Source: Eutreptiella sp. 'Long Island Sound 2002' (taxonomy: Eukaryota; Euglenozoa; Euglenophyceae; Eutreptiales; Eutreptiaceae). From it: a DNA stretch of 64,000 nt. Location of the stretch: positions 2,117,501-2,181,500 of the forward strand of contig OZ038388.1 in NCBI GenBank assembly GCA_964036045.1, in the 5' to 3' direction. Each line of letters begins with the position of its first letter. Position 1 is the stretch's first letter. The notes under the pieces are model-generated. The model had not been told where the DNA came from and did not search any database. It saw only the letters and a list, made by a program, of their open reading frames with translations. This document shows, piece by piece, positions 22,496-31,359 of the stretch. The position numbers were made by a program, and so were the translations under genes.

Positions 22496-22988
22496 TCCTT
22501 TCCTTCAGCCTGATCTGCTGTGAAGTCACTTCTGCATGCACTGGTCACCTCAGGTGGGCCCCAACGTACAGCGTCACATCGCAAAGGGCGTTGGTGTGTA
22601 TCATTTCTTTCGCGATCACAAAGTGACAGTCAAGAGCGGAATCGTTGCGCCAATGGCACCTGGGGTCCAATTTGATTCGCCACTGTCGGTCTACCTAAAT
22701 GGTAAAGGAACCGTCCAGCATGTCTTGAATGATCAGGGTCTGACCACGTCGCCCACATCTCCCAACAAGGATCCTGGTGCGCATCAGGCATGGGTTTGCC
22801 AAGCTGCTCAGGTCCACAATGCGTTCGGGGAGAGGCGTCCGTGCACCATTGTGAAGTCACAGGGTGAAGACTGTGAGCCCAAAAACAGCAGCGAGCACTC
22901 GGTAGCAGTGAAGCGCAGTATTGTGAGCCGCATCCAGCGATCTGTCAACGATACCCTTTCTCGCGTTCAACGTACTTTGAAGTTTTAA
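3152..22988 (+). CDS. Secreted right-handed beta-helix (pectate-lyase-fold) protein, five exons
   Basis: Coding exons are 3152-3412, 5197-5331, 6176-6769, 8009-8545 and 22554-22988, giving about 653 residues. Every junction is phase 0, and every downstream exon begins with GT after AG. The ATG at 3152 has a good context (CAACATGG) and opens a hydrophobic signal peptide of about 18 residues, so the product is probably secreted. The translated exons follow, in order and without gaps, a protein family often annotated 'coagulation factor 5/8 type domain' or 'adenylyl cyclase' in bacteria and fungi. Markers are YALLFKPGTY-like, GLGx[32 protein letters not shown] and [10 protein letters not shown] segments. 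Repeating short beta strands fit a single-stranded beta-helix. The biochemical activity of the family is not established to my knowledge; a role on extracellular polysaccharide is plausible from the fold. The stop is TAA. Confidence 0.85.
3413..5196 (+). other. Intron 1 of the beta-helix gene
   Basis: GTAATG...TTTAG, 1,784 bases. The block 4477-4600 has a related copy in intron 2. No other gene is seen. Confidence 0.75.
4477..4600 (+). repeat. Repeat shared by introns 1 and 2, copy 1
   Basis: The block starting near CTTGATTAAACACAGCAACA and ending near the CACAACGC segment is similar to 5461-5585 in intron 2. Both contain TTGTG/GTTGC, CGTTCTGA and CACAGAA words in the same order. Confidence 0.5.
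5197..5331 (+). CDS. Beta-helix gene, exon 2
   Basis: The acceptor is TTTAG. The exon encodes 45 residues beginning [18 protein letters not shown] and ending [10 protein letters not shown], the segment that follows the GYYTQ block in the family. The donor is GTGTGT. Confidence 0.85.
5461..5585 (+). repeat. Repeat shared by introns 1 and 2, copy 2
   Basis: Diverged second copy of the 4477-4600 block in the same orientation, indicating an old intronic duplication or a dispersed short element. Confidence 0.5.
6176..6769 (+). CDS. Beta-helix gene, exon 3 (core of the helix)
   Basis: It starts after CCTCAG and encodes about 198 residues with the family hallmarks [29 protein letters not shown] and [12 protein letters not shown] end it at HDHQ because the next exon then restores the continuous family sequence. 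The donor there is a weak GTCTAC. A consensus donor GTAGGT in the same phase lies at 6857 and would add 29 residues with no family counterpart. Confidence 0.8.
8009..8545 (+). CDS. Beta-helix gene, exon 4
   Basis: It starts after TGCCTCAG with [16 protein letters not shown] and encodes 179 residues, including the [19 protein letters not shown] block, which is a typical beta-helix turn series. It ends at YAGYR before the donor GTCTGC. The frame then becomes low-complexity Cys/Pro sequence and stops, so the gene continues only at 22554. Confidence 0.8.
9635..11739 (+). pseudogene. Degenerate multi-exon transposon-like ORF of unknown family
   Basis: A coding-like strand starts at the ATG near 9635, shifts frame once near 9815-9822, and then stays in one frame to about 10950. 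It is broken by TAG at 10089, TAG near 10148 and TAA at 10773. A likely intron (about 10950-11076, ending TTGCAG) joins it to a 220-codon frame ending at 11737. Visible segments include [22 protein letters not shown] and [17 protein letters not shown]. The constant frame across stops shows decay of a once longer protein. I suspect a DNA-transposon or nuclease-like protein from the spaced Asp, Cys and His residues, but I cannot name the family. Confidence 0.45.
10976..11060. repeat. GTTCTAA/TTAGAAC motif cluster 1
   Basis: The likely intron at about 10950-11076 is filled with GTCTAAT, GTTCTAG, TTAGAAC and TTAGACC words. The same words return in clusters at 12187-12300 and 15803-15921, each next to coding-like sequence of the nested element. 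Confidence 0.55.
12187..12300. repeat. GTTCTAA/TTAGAAC motif cluster 2
   Basis: Four GTTCTAA-type words on the left and three TTAGA(A/T)C-type words on the right flank a CG-rich centre. This gives an inverted arrangement able to fold back. Confidence 0.6.
12301..12860 (+). other. Low-complexity coding-like segment (Pro/Ala-rich then acidic)
   Basis: One frame is Pro/Ser/Ala-rich. The frame 12519-12857 becomes strongly acidic (EEAQEEEAK-type) around [20 protein letters not shown]. It follows a GTTCTAA cluster, as the other segments of the nested element do. It may be a further exon of the degenerate element or only biased repeat sequence. Confidence 0.25.
14228..15342 (+). pseudogene. Degenerate retrotransposon gag
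   Basis: The ATG at 14228 opens a frame with a Gln-rich helical N-terminus that stops at 14480. Coding character resumes in other frames and then in 14731-15342, which resembles the Gag capsid region ([19 protein letters not shown]) followed by a zinc knuckle. The knuckle reads [14 protein letters not shown], so the second Cys of the usual CX2C is replaced by Gly. At least two frame breaks are present. No protease or reverse transcriptase follows, so it is an isolated remnant inside intron 4. Confidence 0.5.
15803..15921. repeat. GTTCTAA/TTAGAAC motif cluster 3 with 13-bp perfect hairpin
   Basis: Left half: GTTCTAA words. Right half: TTAGAAC words. The inner arms CGTTCTAACGAAA and TTTCGTTAGAACG are exact complements around a spacer of about 20 bases. 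A splice-acceptor-like TTTTCACAG follows at about 15938. Confidence 0.6.
15939..16120 (+). other. Possible exon after motif cluster 3
   Basis: After TTTTCACAG the frame reads [20 protein letters not shown] and continues with no low-complexity bias to TGA at 16118-16120. No family is recognised. It may belong to the nested degenerate element. Confidence 0.3.
16121..16676 (+). other. G-rich low-complexity stretch with charged coding-like end
   Basis: Long G runs dominate 16121-16480. The frame that ends at 16673 finishes with an acidic segment, then [11 protein letters not shown] and [14 protein letters not shown] before a stop. This may be the last exon of the nested element. Splice sites could not be fixed. 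Confidence 0.25.
16681..16920 (+). repeat. Inverted repeat arm A
   Basis: Pairs as reverse complement with 17528-17785. Shared landmarks are CCCTAGAACAAAAAT against the reverse form at 17760-17785, the GGCCCCCCCCCTCCCTTGGAATGGC-type block, and the CAACCAACC block. Confidence 0.6.
17028..17150 (+). repeat. Inverted repeat arm B (TGTGGTGTG-rich)
   Basis: Starts GTGGTCTCGTAAGGTGTAAA and ends GGTCTGATGGGGTGCT. The reverse complement is at 17822-17952. The match extends through non-repetitive words, so it is not only shared simple sequence. Confidence 0.7.
17156..17312 (+). repeat. Tandem repeat of about 36 bp, four to five copies
   Basis: The unit is close to CGCTTGGGATTTATCCGGTG followed by GGCGCTCGGGAGAT. 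Copies diverge to the right. It sits between the inverted arms. Confidence 0.65.
17528..17785 (-). repeat. Inverted repeat arm A'
   Basis: Reverse complement of arm A. It ends next to GTTCTAGCGGCATTCTAGGG and further GTTCTAG-type words (to 17818). Confidence 0.6.
17822..17952 (-). repeat. Inverted repeat arm B'
   Basis: Reverse complement of arm B, from CATCAGACCACAACAC to CACCTTATGAGACCACAAC. Together the arms are in the order A, B, A', B'. Confidence 0.7.
18420..19915 (+). repeat. Diverged tandem repeat field, units of about 130-175 bp
   Basis: The unit contains ATGCAGTTTTTCACCTTGGG, then CAGCTCAAAAATCGAAGTTT, then GACCATCCAAGGTATGTAAA. Copies start near 18602, 18808, 18965 and 19741. A second block (GTGACCCTGTGCTACC...AGAGGACGTTTTTTG) is present at about 18430-18530 and again at 19570-19680, so a larger composite unit was duplicated. 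Confidence 0.7.
20100..21290. other. GC-rich stretch of intron 4 without a supported gene
   Basis: Several frames are open by base bias only. None shows a domain, and splice-like sites do not join them into a sensible protein. Confidence 0.4.
21295..21897 (+). repeat. Minisatellite containing telomere-like words
   Basis: About four copies of a unit with CTAACCCCTAACCCTCCCGT, CGCAAGAGCGGCCAGGACAT and TAAAAGCC, then CCTCGTTAATAGTACA. Some copies are extended by GGGTGGGATAGGGCAGGCCA. Copies end near 21412, 21683, 21826 and 21897. Confidence 0.75.
21901..22493. repeat. CA/TG dinucleotide microsatellites
   Basis: Tracts at 21901-21922, 22170-22204, 22373-22439 (broken by one CATACA) and 22460-22493. 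They lie within about 650 bases of the exon 5 acceptor. Alternating purine-pyrimidine runs of this length can adopt Z-DNA. Confidence 0.85.
22554..22988 (+). CDS. Beta-helix gene, exon 5 (C-terminus)
   Basis: After the acceptor CACCTCAG at 22553 the frame reads [19 protein letters not shown] and continues with the [19 protein letters not shown] block that closes the family domain. A Ser/Lys-rich tail of about 60 residues follows, ending in TAA. Phase and content join exactly to exon 4 about 14 kb upstream. Confidence 0.8.
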   Translation: MGPNVQRHIAKGVGVYHFFRDHKVTVKSGIVAPMAPGVQFDSPLSVYLNGKGTVQHVLNDQGLTTSPTSPNKDPGAHQAWVCQAAQVHNAFGERRPCTIVKSQGEDCEPKNSSEHSVAVKRSIVSRIQRSVNDTLSRVQRTLKF

Positions 22989-24029
22989 ACTGAATCCTCA
23001 GGATACGCTGTTGCCACCTCACAGCGCCCTGATTGAGCCCCCAAGGCACTTTTTGCTGAACCACACTGCTGCGTGCCATATGGACACTGCTTGGGTGCCT
23101 GGCTGCAAATATTGAAAATAGCATAATCGAGCACCATGGCTTAAGTGGCTTTGTGCTACCGTTATATGAAGATTGACGATGGCAGTAAAGACAAGCAGCA
23201 GCTAGCCGCATGCATGAATGCAAATGTACTGTGTGTTTCTTTCTGTAGCCATTAAAGCAGTATGATAATCAATACAAACAGTAGCCGGGGCTTACCACAC
23301 CTCCACCCCATTTTCACCAACCCATCTTTCCAATTTGCTCCCACAGCAGGAGAATTCCGTGGGAAAGCCTTTGCCGGGCCTTTGGCTGACACTTTCCTTC
23401 CTGATTCTTTTGAGGAACAAAGAGCAATCATTTTTTAATCTGATTATTGATTGTGTTTTGATGATCAGAGCCCAGCCCGCCCCACCCACCCCCAACAGCC
23501 CCCCTGGGCCCTCTGCCCCCTCACCCTCAGTACAACATCTTGTCTATGTTCCGTTTCCATCTGGTAAGCTATATATTTGCTGTATGGAATGTATGGGCAT
23601 CGTACAATCAGCTATCTGTGTGCTGTATGATATCTATGGGTATTGGACAATCATTCGACCCCTTTGCTGCACATTTTCTTCTGGCATGGAGTGGGACACG
23701 GAATTTCCCGAAATGACTGCTTTTTGCATGGATTGCTACGCCCAGGCTCATGTAGTGGTTCAGCAAGATTTCTTTTCAGTGCAGGATTTCTGTTCTGGTG
23801 CTTTTTCAATCAATTTTGAGCATTCAGCGGCATTCAGGGTTATGGTGTTGACAACCTTTTCGGTAAGGAGCCCCTGATTTTTCTTGCTGTCAGTTGTTTC
23901 CAAGAAGCATATGGTTCTTCATAGTAGGGATGCTGCGTGTGTTGCATCAAAGCCAAGATCCGCACATAAATTTTGGATCCACGGTTTCCACAAAAAATCC
24001 GCAATACCGTGACTGCTTTTTCATCCCAG

Positions 24030-24210
24030 GCTTCTAATGCTCAGAGGTCGGCTGTAGAGGCGGGTACAAGGGCCTGCGAGGCACAGAAGCACGCTGGCTT
24101 CAGAGGCACAAGTAGCAGTTTCTGAGGCGACCAAGCAGGCTGAATCGTCGATGAGTGCGGAGCGCGAAGCACAACAGTATGTGGCTGACACAAGAAGGGA
24201 CCGCGACTAG
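24030..24210 (+). pseudogene. Remnant of an Ala/Glu-rich coiled-coil exon
   Basis: After CATCCCAG a frame reads ASNAQRSAVEAGTRACEAQK. A one-base shift later a second frame reads TLASEAQVAVSEATKQAESS and ends at a TAG. Two helical segments in adjacent frames suggest a decayed exon. The parent gene is not recognised. Confidence 0.3.
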
Positions 24211-25179
24211 GTTGAGAACGACACTGCAGCGGCAATCATCTGGCCATGCATATGAATGGCAGCCAACACAGCCTCGCCAACACAGCCTCTGCAACCCACT
24301 CTCCATGAGATGCAGGGGCGTGGTCAGTTCGGCCAAAAGACCCAGTAGTCCCAATATTCATTTGTTGCAGGCCGCGGAGGTAGCAGGCATCCTATCCCCC
24401 CTCCCCCCCCCCCCCAAATTTGCAAAGAAGAATTTGCAAAACCCCCTCCTGAGTCACAAAAGTATGTGAAGGGTGAAAGGAGGCGTCTTGGGCGCTGTGT
24501 ACAAAGGTTGTGCCGGACCATACCAAAGCTGCATAGTAGTGCGTAGTCCCACAACAATGAGGTTTGTTATGCGTTTATGAGTTGCTTGCATCCTTTGCCC
24601 TCATTTCTAGTGCATTTGTATGTGTTGTTGTGCATCTTTTCTTGTAGTTTTGTATACAATTTCGGTTTGGATCCGAGTATGAACTATGATGATACATTCG
24701 GGTCTCTTTTCTGGTTGGGAATATGGACCGGCCTACGAATTTATGCATGCCCGGATGACACAAATATGTGCGCCAATCTTCGCGATCTGCTAGAACCCTC
24801 CACATTGGTTTTTTCATGACCGGAAGGGACCCTCATGGTCTCGGAAGGGTTACTGAAACCCTCAAAACCAGGTTGGATATGTTCAAAGTTGAACAAAATG
24901 TACATTGCATGTTGCAGAAGCAAACAACACTATGGGAACACCAAGCACCAAAGCTATTTGTCTGCACATGCAAAAATGTTGCCAATTGTAGCAAAAATTT
25001 CCATTTTTTGTATCATATGCGCGTTGCGCCAAGACACCCCAAGAAAAAGTCGCTATGGGATTTGGATACTCTGGGCATCCACGACGTGATTCTCAAGGGT
25101 GTAACGTGGTCGGTTTTTTTTCTTTAGGCCGCCGAAAGTGGTAGAGCCGGTTGGTTACTGCTGTTTGGAAGCTAGTAGT

Positions 25180-25560
25180 TTTGAAAATAACTGGTTTTTA
25201 ACGATTATTGTTACAAAAACAACCGGTTTTGCCGATTAATCGCCGTTCTCCAACCAAAAATTTGCCATTTTTCAAAAGAGAGCCTATGCAAGTCGGAGAG
25301 TAGTGGTCAAAACTACTTCGGAAGTTGTATTTGAGTATTGACCATGGTTTATTCCTATCAAAGCTTTTTTTTAAATGCAAAAATGGGACAAAATGTACCG
25401 CTGAAAAAAATTCCAAAAATGTGCAACCATTCCGTTTAATCGGTTCAAATTAGTTTTCAAAATATCCGGGTGTGCCGATTGTTTTGAAAATAACATCCGA
25501 TTATTGCTCATAACCGGTTTTTCCAATTAATTGGGAAAACCGGTTCCGAATCTTACCGAT
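25180..25560. repeat. AT-rich block with repeated ACCGGTTTT and CGATTAAT words
   Basis: ACCGGTTTT(G/T)CC and GATTAAT(C/T) words occur in both halves, some inverted, around less ordered sequence. It may be the ends of a degraded mobile element. Confidence 0.35.
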
Positions 25561-26339
25561 TGCGTTTTTTTTTCGAGGCGTGTACAGCCAGCCACGGGGG
25601 GGGTGGCCGGGCCGGGTGTTTGTATGCGACCCCCCCCCAACCACCCCGGGTTTTGAAAGATAGTGGTGCTGGGTCGGCCACCAACAAGTGTCCCTAGAGA
25701 AAACTGCCAAGCGCCAAAGGCGCCGATTTTTTTTTCATACTATGTGTTTATACTCAAAATACTCAAAATTTTGTAGAGAATCCATATTTGTGTTAAAACA
25801 ACAAGAAAAAAATATGACCTGAAGGAGGGCTACAGGAGGACTAGGCCCTAACAGCAACCGTAACCCTAGCACTGACCCTAATCAAGACTGAACATTGGGA
25901 CCGAGCTGGTGGGAGAAAAGTTTATAGTGTTTTCAGCACTGTGTTTTTGCTTCTCCTGCTGCTTGCTGTAGGTGTAGGGTTTCCTGCTGCTTGTTTTGGA
26001 AGATGAAAACCTTTTGTTTGCAGAAATAGAGTCAATCCAGGATAACCCAAGCCAGAAGTATGCAAAGAGGAGAAGATCAGGATCAAAGCATGAAGGGCTG
26101 CAGTGTAAACAGTGAAAGATGATTGGATATTCACAGAAGCTGCAACTCAGGTCACAAATGAATGCATATTCACAAAGATAGCTGAAATGTTTTGGGAAAA
26201 GAGTTAGAAAACTGCCCCATGGTCACTCTCTCTCCATAGTGCCATCTCAAGAGATGTGCACTCTTTGTTTTGGGTCCCATATGTGCTGAGGTGGCAGGGC
26301 ATGTGGCGATGAGGTCACTGCCATGTCACATGGGATCTT

Positions 26340-26432
26340 CCTACTTAGCTAGGCTGACCAGGAATTGAACCCAGGACCTCTCAAAAAGAGGTGCCTAGCC
26401 CCCTAGGGTGCATACCACTAGGGCAGATAAGT
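26340..26432 (-). repeat. tRNA-derived SINE-like unit
   Basis: On the minus strand a B-box-like GGTTCAATTCC lies downstream of an A-box-like CTAGTGGTATGCACC, at tRNA-like spacing. The arms do not pair well enough for a functional tRNA. A similar GGTTCAATTCCTGGTCA segment occurs on the plus strand near 13935. Confidence 0.4.
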
Positions 26433-29199
26433 ATTCATGGAAAAACATAGATAAATTCATAGGCTCTACTTTAGATATGTCAGTTCTCAGTCAACTCAGG
26501 AAAAGATGAATAGCTTCACATTGAAAGGGGATTAAGGGGTCCACTCCATATCCTGATTGGGTGTTTGGTTCCATAGGTCAGAATGTGTTATCACCACTTT
26601 TGGTGGGACCAATACTAAGATAAAAATGCATGGATGCTCAGTGCATCTCTAATACAACTAGAGTATGCCTCAAAGCAACGGAAAAGCACTTTTTCTTACT
26701 CCCTTCTTGTGCTGTGGTGGCCACCACTGTCGCATTTTGGGGAAAAAGGGAATTTTTCTTGGCCTTTCCTTGGTTTCCACATCTACTTTAAAATACCTAC
26801 AGTTTCCCTCACACTGAAAAATGAGCGCTCACCATGGCTGGCGCTCCTTTGCTGCTCTGTTTGTAACATATCCTACAGAAGACTCAGCGCTCATGGCGCT
26901 GCCGGGGCTCCTGTGGCTTGGTTGGGTTAGTATGGGAGCATGCCAAGACATGTGCATATGCATCCCTCCCTCCAAGACGCAGCGTCGACACAAACCCAAC
27001 GCAAGACACAATATACACACTCGCATGGGTTCTCGTAAACCTGCTGGCGACCTGTGACCTGTCTTAGGGCGAAGGGAGTCTCGAAAAAATTAAAATTGCC
27101 CCTTGGTGGGGTCTTGGTTCTGCTCAGTCTCTCCAGGCACCTGCGTTTCGGCCCGAACACGGCCTACTCAGCGAGGCTGCGCGTGGGTATCTGCAGAGGC
27201 AGGAATGGGAGAATTATGGACGAATCCACGCAAAAACGAAGCGACGACACCTAAATCCGTCAAATGACGGCCTAGAATTTTTCTGAAACAACACACCTGA
27301 GCAGAATCCAATTGTGCATCAGAAGCACATTTTTATAGAAATTATAGTCATCTCTGGATTTTTTAAATCCAGAAATTCATACGCATAAAATGGCGGCGCG
27401 CAGGAGCGGCTCCTAGCGAAGCGCCGGAAAATGGTGAAATAATGGAATTATAAACGTATGTCTCACGTAGTCTTGAAAATGACGAGACACACATTAATAA
27501 ATAAACATACAGATTCCACCCACACTCATAGTAGCTTCAAAAATTCAAGAATTCGAAAATGAACGAAAAGACTTCAATGAATCAGGTATAAACTACAGGT
27601 ATGCTCGTCTCGTATGCCGCATACACATTGCTCGTCTCGTGTCTCCGTGAACGAGCCTTGTAGCAGCGCTAACAGAGATAGAACGCGATAGAGGGATTGA
27701 TTAGAAAGATTGCAGATGATTAGCGGTCAGATCAGGGTGATTAGACATACACACAAGTGCATAGCAACGTTCTTCGCGTGCGCCCCTCACTTGCTCTCTC
27801 TCTCCAGCGGTAGGTAAGGTGAGTAAGCCCAGGCGGGGCCACCCCCTGGTGGAGTTCGTGATTACGGCTGAGATGGGCAGGTTTGCCCAAGTGGGTCGTG
27901 CATACTCTCGCATGCACACACGCATTAAAGGGTAGGCCACGCGAATTGCGCACGGTAAACCTTGTTTAGGCTACCCAGGGGCTCCTCGGTACGTTCTTTA
28001 AGAGAACCTGAGGAGTCCCTTAAAGCTTGCTTGCTTGACAAGGGTAGCTGGTCCTCCAGCGTGTTTGCGGACAGTGTATTATAGGTCACACTGAGAAGGG
28101 TATAATACCTGGGGTGTGGCTTGGTTCCTCCGCCGCAAACGCCCTTTCATTTGCCTTTGTTTTACAGGTGGGCAGGTAGGGTGATTGGTGCAGCAGCATT
28201 TTTTTTATGCCCTGCTAAACAAGGGCGCAGATCACACAAACAAGTAACTCCGCCCATGCCTGTGGCAGAGCAGGGAGTCCGACTTCATCGACATCTGCGC
28301 CGTGCACGCAAGAGCACCTCTTCCCTCCAAGCCCTCGCAGGGGAAACGCGTTGTGGCGTCCCCTGTCAGGCCACAGTTGCTTAGCAGCGCTGTGTTCTCT
28401 TGTCATTTCACAGGAGGGTCGCTAGGACCCACGACACCTTTGCCTTCGCAACGCCCAGTAGAGTGTGCGTGTAGGAGTGGTAGTCCTGTGTGGGGGCTAG
28501 AGCCAGTTGCCCAGTGCTCGCCCACCAGGATGGTGCCACTGTAGGGTGTGTAGGACCTGTAGTGCGTGTGTCACTGTCCCACCCGTTTCCTGCAATTTTA
28601 GCAGGGTTGGTGGGCTGTGGCAGTGGTTAGGTCAGTGTTTTGGCCACATAGCAAAACGGCGTTTTCATGCCTTCATAGCTTTTGGCCACCCCTCCCTGTA
28701 GTAGACAGATAGGTAGGGAAAACAATACCTGGATTAGTACGCTGGGTATTCCCCAAAGGTTTTGCGCCAGCACAGAAATTGGGCACTTAGGGGAGGGGAG
28801 ACCCGGGGCGTACCCCGTGGCATCAATAAGCCAACCCTCCAGGTTTAGCAAGGGCGCAGACTTGGGTATAATTAGGACACCACTTCTGTGGCTTGCTCTC
28901 AGGACCTTAGGAATAGCACACTCACACATACGCTTTGGCAGGTAAGGGTAAGGTTCAGTCCCTAGCTTTAGTCTTGGAGGCAAGCGTCTCAGCGAGCCTC
29001 AGCAACTCACCAAGGTTGTTCTGGGACAAGTAGTCAACCAGAACTGAGTTTAGGCGTCCCTCAGGTAGAACAAATGCAGAGAAGGGCTCTGAAGCCGGTT
29101 CGGACCCCCGTGGCCATCTTGGGGTCACTTGGGGTGTGTATCTATGTGCCGGCAAGCCGCCATTGGCTGATATCATACTCTCCCATCCACCTGATCTAA

Positions 29200-31345
29200 C
29201 CCGATGTGATAGTGTGATAGGTTTGGCCATTCCGGCTATGAGCGGCCATATTCAGTATCGAGGCGCCGCCAGCGGAGATTTATATATCGGAATATCGGAA
29301 TCAACAGGGTTTTATTATCATAATGTTTCCGTAATTTTTCAGCCTTTCGTTCTGATGGTCAATGTATCGGCGACTGTCAGTTGGCTCGCGATTTTGCGTT
29401 AACCGATTGGTTCACTGTTATTTCCAGATATTTTGGCGGAAACCCCGATGAAGGGTCAGATTTCATCAGTAAAGGGTTCGTTGCTTCCGCAATTTTCTAA
29501 ATAAGCACTCGAAATTTTAATCTGAATTTTTCGCGATGTCGAAATCGGATTTTCGACTTCGACATCGCCGCACTTGATTTGGTCTTCTTCGAGTGTTCAT
29601 ACTCTTTTCCCTATGCCCGAATCAGGTTTCCCTTATACTTGCCACCCATTTGACTTGGAGATATAAGGGAAACAAAAGCGAATCGTGGGACCACTTTGAA
29701 GGGCCATATGTACGCGCGAGTGTGATGAAAGAGAACAAGGAAGGTTGGGTTGCAAGCGCCTTAGTCTCAACTTAATTTAGGAAGCATCAAACGCCTTTGG
29801 TGTGTACACATGCCTGGTATAGCAAGGGATAATGGTCAAGAGGGTATAAAGTGATATATAACTCTTGGACCGTGCAACCGAACATTTTATTGCGACTTTC
29901 GAGTGTACCGCATGAGTGTTGGGGTTGCATAGCAACTTTCCTTGGGTTCCTACGTATTTTTAACGTGAAGTTATGTCCATGGAGGGACATGGCATATCAT
30001 GGTGGGAGCCACATTTTGAGGGTATGTGTTATATGCATGGTATATGTTTGATATGCTCACGCCCATGTTATATATCTTCGTGTGGCCGAAGAGATGGGGA
30101 GCCATACGTGACAAGGGCTTTGCCCATGTCCCAATTGTGGAATCCAAAGCGCTAGACTAAGTCTACCGCGTATGTATTGCTCATGGTATGTTTGGCAAAG
30201 AGATCCATAAGTGCACTCCCATTTTCATGGGGTATGTAGATATTGGTGGCGAAGGTATCTCCATGCGCCCGATTGGGGATCCAAGTGGGGGAATTGTTCG
30301 TAAATGGTTCCAATCATTTGTGTATTGAACCATGAGCGGATATCATGGGTGAGCATAGAGATATACTATCATGACAACTTTGTGTTTGGTCATATTTTCA
30401 TGTTTTTGACCTCAATTTTTGCTCATTTTTGCATTTTGTGTACCTACCTGGGCGGCAAACAGCAAGAAGCCTATGGAGAGTCGAACCATGGTATGTTGTT
30501 TATATGTTGGCATATGCTTTGGAGTTGAACACCACCATATGCCGGATCGCGTACTCCATTTGGCTTGGCGCACGAAGGATTACAAGAATTGGTCTCAAGA
30601 TCATGGGCTGACTTGGGCAGTGCGTGGCGCCCATATTCGAAGGGGTTTCGAGGGTAAAGTGGGGATGTACATGGGCATTGGCCTTTGGTCTCTATCCTCC
30701 ATGAATACTAGACTTCGATTCCATGCATGCTTTGAGTCCTCGGATAAGTGGTAACTTCAATTTTGAGCATATATTTGATATATGGCCAATATGGTGTGAA
30801 TTGGCAGTTTTTTGGCATGTTGTGAGTTCAAACTCATGGGGCATATCTCTAAGCCCAATCGACTCCAAGTCCAACCAAGGTTATGTCAGGGTAGGGCATG
30901 GTCCTGAGTGCCACTCTAGGCCATGACACGCCACCTCCCCTATTGGGCTAGGATTTAGAGGCTTGGGAGTGAACACATTTTTGGGGTTTGTGTAGTGACT
31001 TGTGACACATGGCATTCAGCCATCTCATTTGACCTGGTTCAGGGCAATATGTTGGTGAGTCAAGGAAAGGTCTTGAGTCCAGGGAATGAGGGGTTTATGG
31101 TTGTGAATGTGTATGTTTACCTCTTTCCCCAACTTTGCTTTATTTGTGTTCATATGCCAATTTCAGGGCTTTCTTCCTTGGTGCAATTCTTGTACATGCC
31201 CGCCACCGTGAGACAACCGGTGTGCTGAACGGAAGCCCGCAGCCCGTATTGGATTGTGAATTGGGCTTTTGCTGTACTTGTGGGATCTGGTTGCTATTCA
31301 GGGTTGAAGGAGGATTATATTTTCTATATTTTTGGATTTTGGACC
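29200..31345 (+). repeat. 5' LTR region of gypsy element A (approximate limits)
   Basis: The stretch aligns by eye to the LTR of element B over most of its length: CGCCAGCGGAGATTT near 29266, the GATGTCGAAATCGGATTTTC palindrome at 29535, GGGACATGGCATATCATGG near 29985 and a TCTCTAAGCCCA block near 30845. Divergence is substantial. The exact TG start and CA end could not be fixed. Confidence 0.6.
29535..29566. other. LTR hairpin palindrome, element A copy
   Basis: A 32-base segment whose arms GATGTCGAA and TTCGACATC pair. It is identical in the LTRs of element B (38781-38812 and 61494-61525) although the surrounding LTR sequence has diverged. Confidence 0.6.
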
Positions 31346-31359
31346 CTGGACTTTGAGAA

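Larger units (their letters stand above)
8546..22553 (+). other. Giant intron 4 (about 14 kb) of the beta-helix gene
   Basis: Its limits come from the joining family sequence in exons 4 and 5. It contains a degenerate transposon-like coding region (9635-11739), low-complexity coding-like segments to 16673, a gag remnant (14228-15342), interleaved inverted repeats (16681-17952), a diverged tandem repeat field (18420-19915), a telomere-word minisatellite (21295-21897) and CA microsatellites just before the acceptor. Many G or C homopolymers of ten or more bases are present. Confidence 0.75.
22989..29200. other. Intergenic stretch without an intact gene
   Basis: It holds the 3' flank of the beta-helix gene, a coiled-coil exon remnant (24030-24210), an AT-rich CCGGTT repeat block (25180-25560), one SINE-like unit (26340-26432) and simple sequence. 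An open frame at 23335-23877 (180 codons) lacks domain features and is not called as a gene. Confidence 0.5.

Noticed and set aside
22131-22541. Cys/Val repeat ORF on the minus strand
   Set aside because: Direct translation of the CA/TG microsatellites.
23335-23877. 180-codon frame after the beta-helix gene
   Set aside because: No domain, no clear splice context, irregular composition.
26340-26432. Functional tRNA gene on the minus strand
   Set aside because: Acceptor and T arms do not pair properly; only A- and B-box-like words remain, so SINE-like is the better reading.
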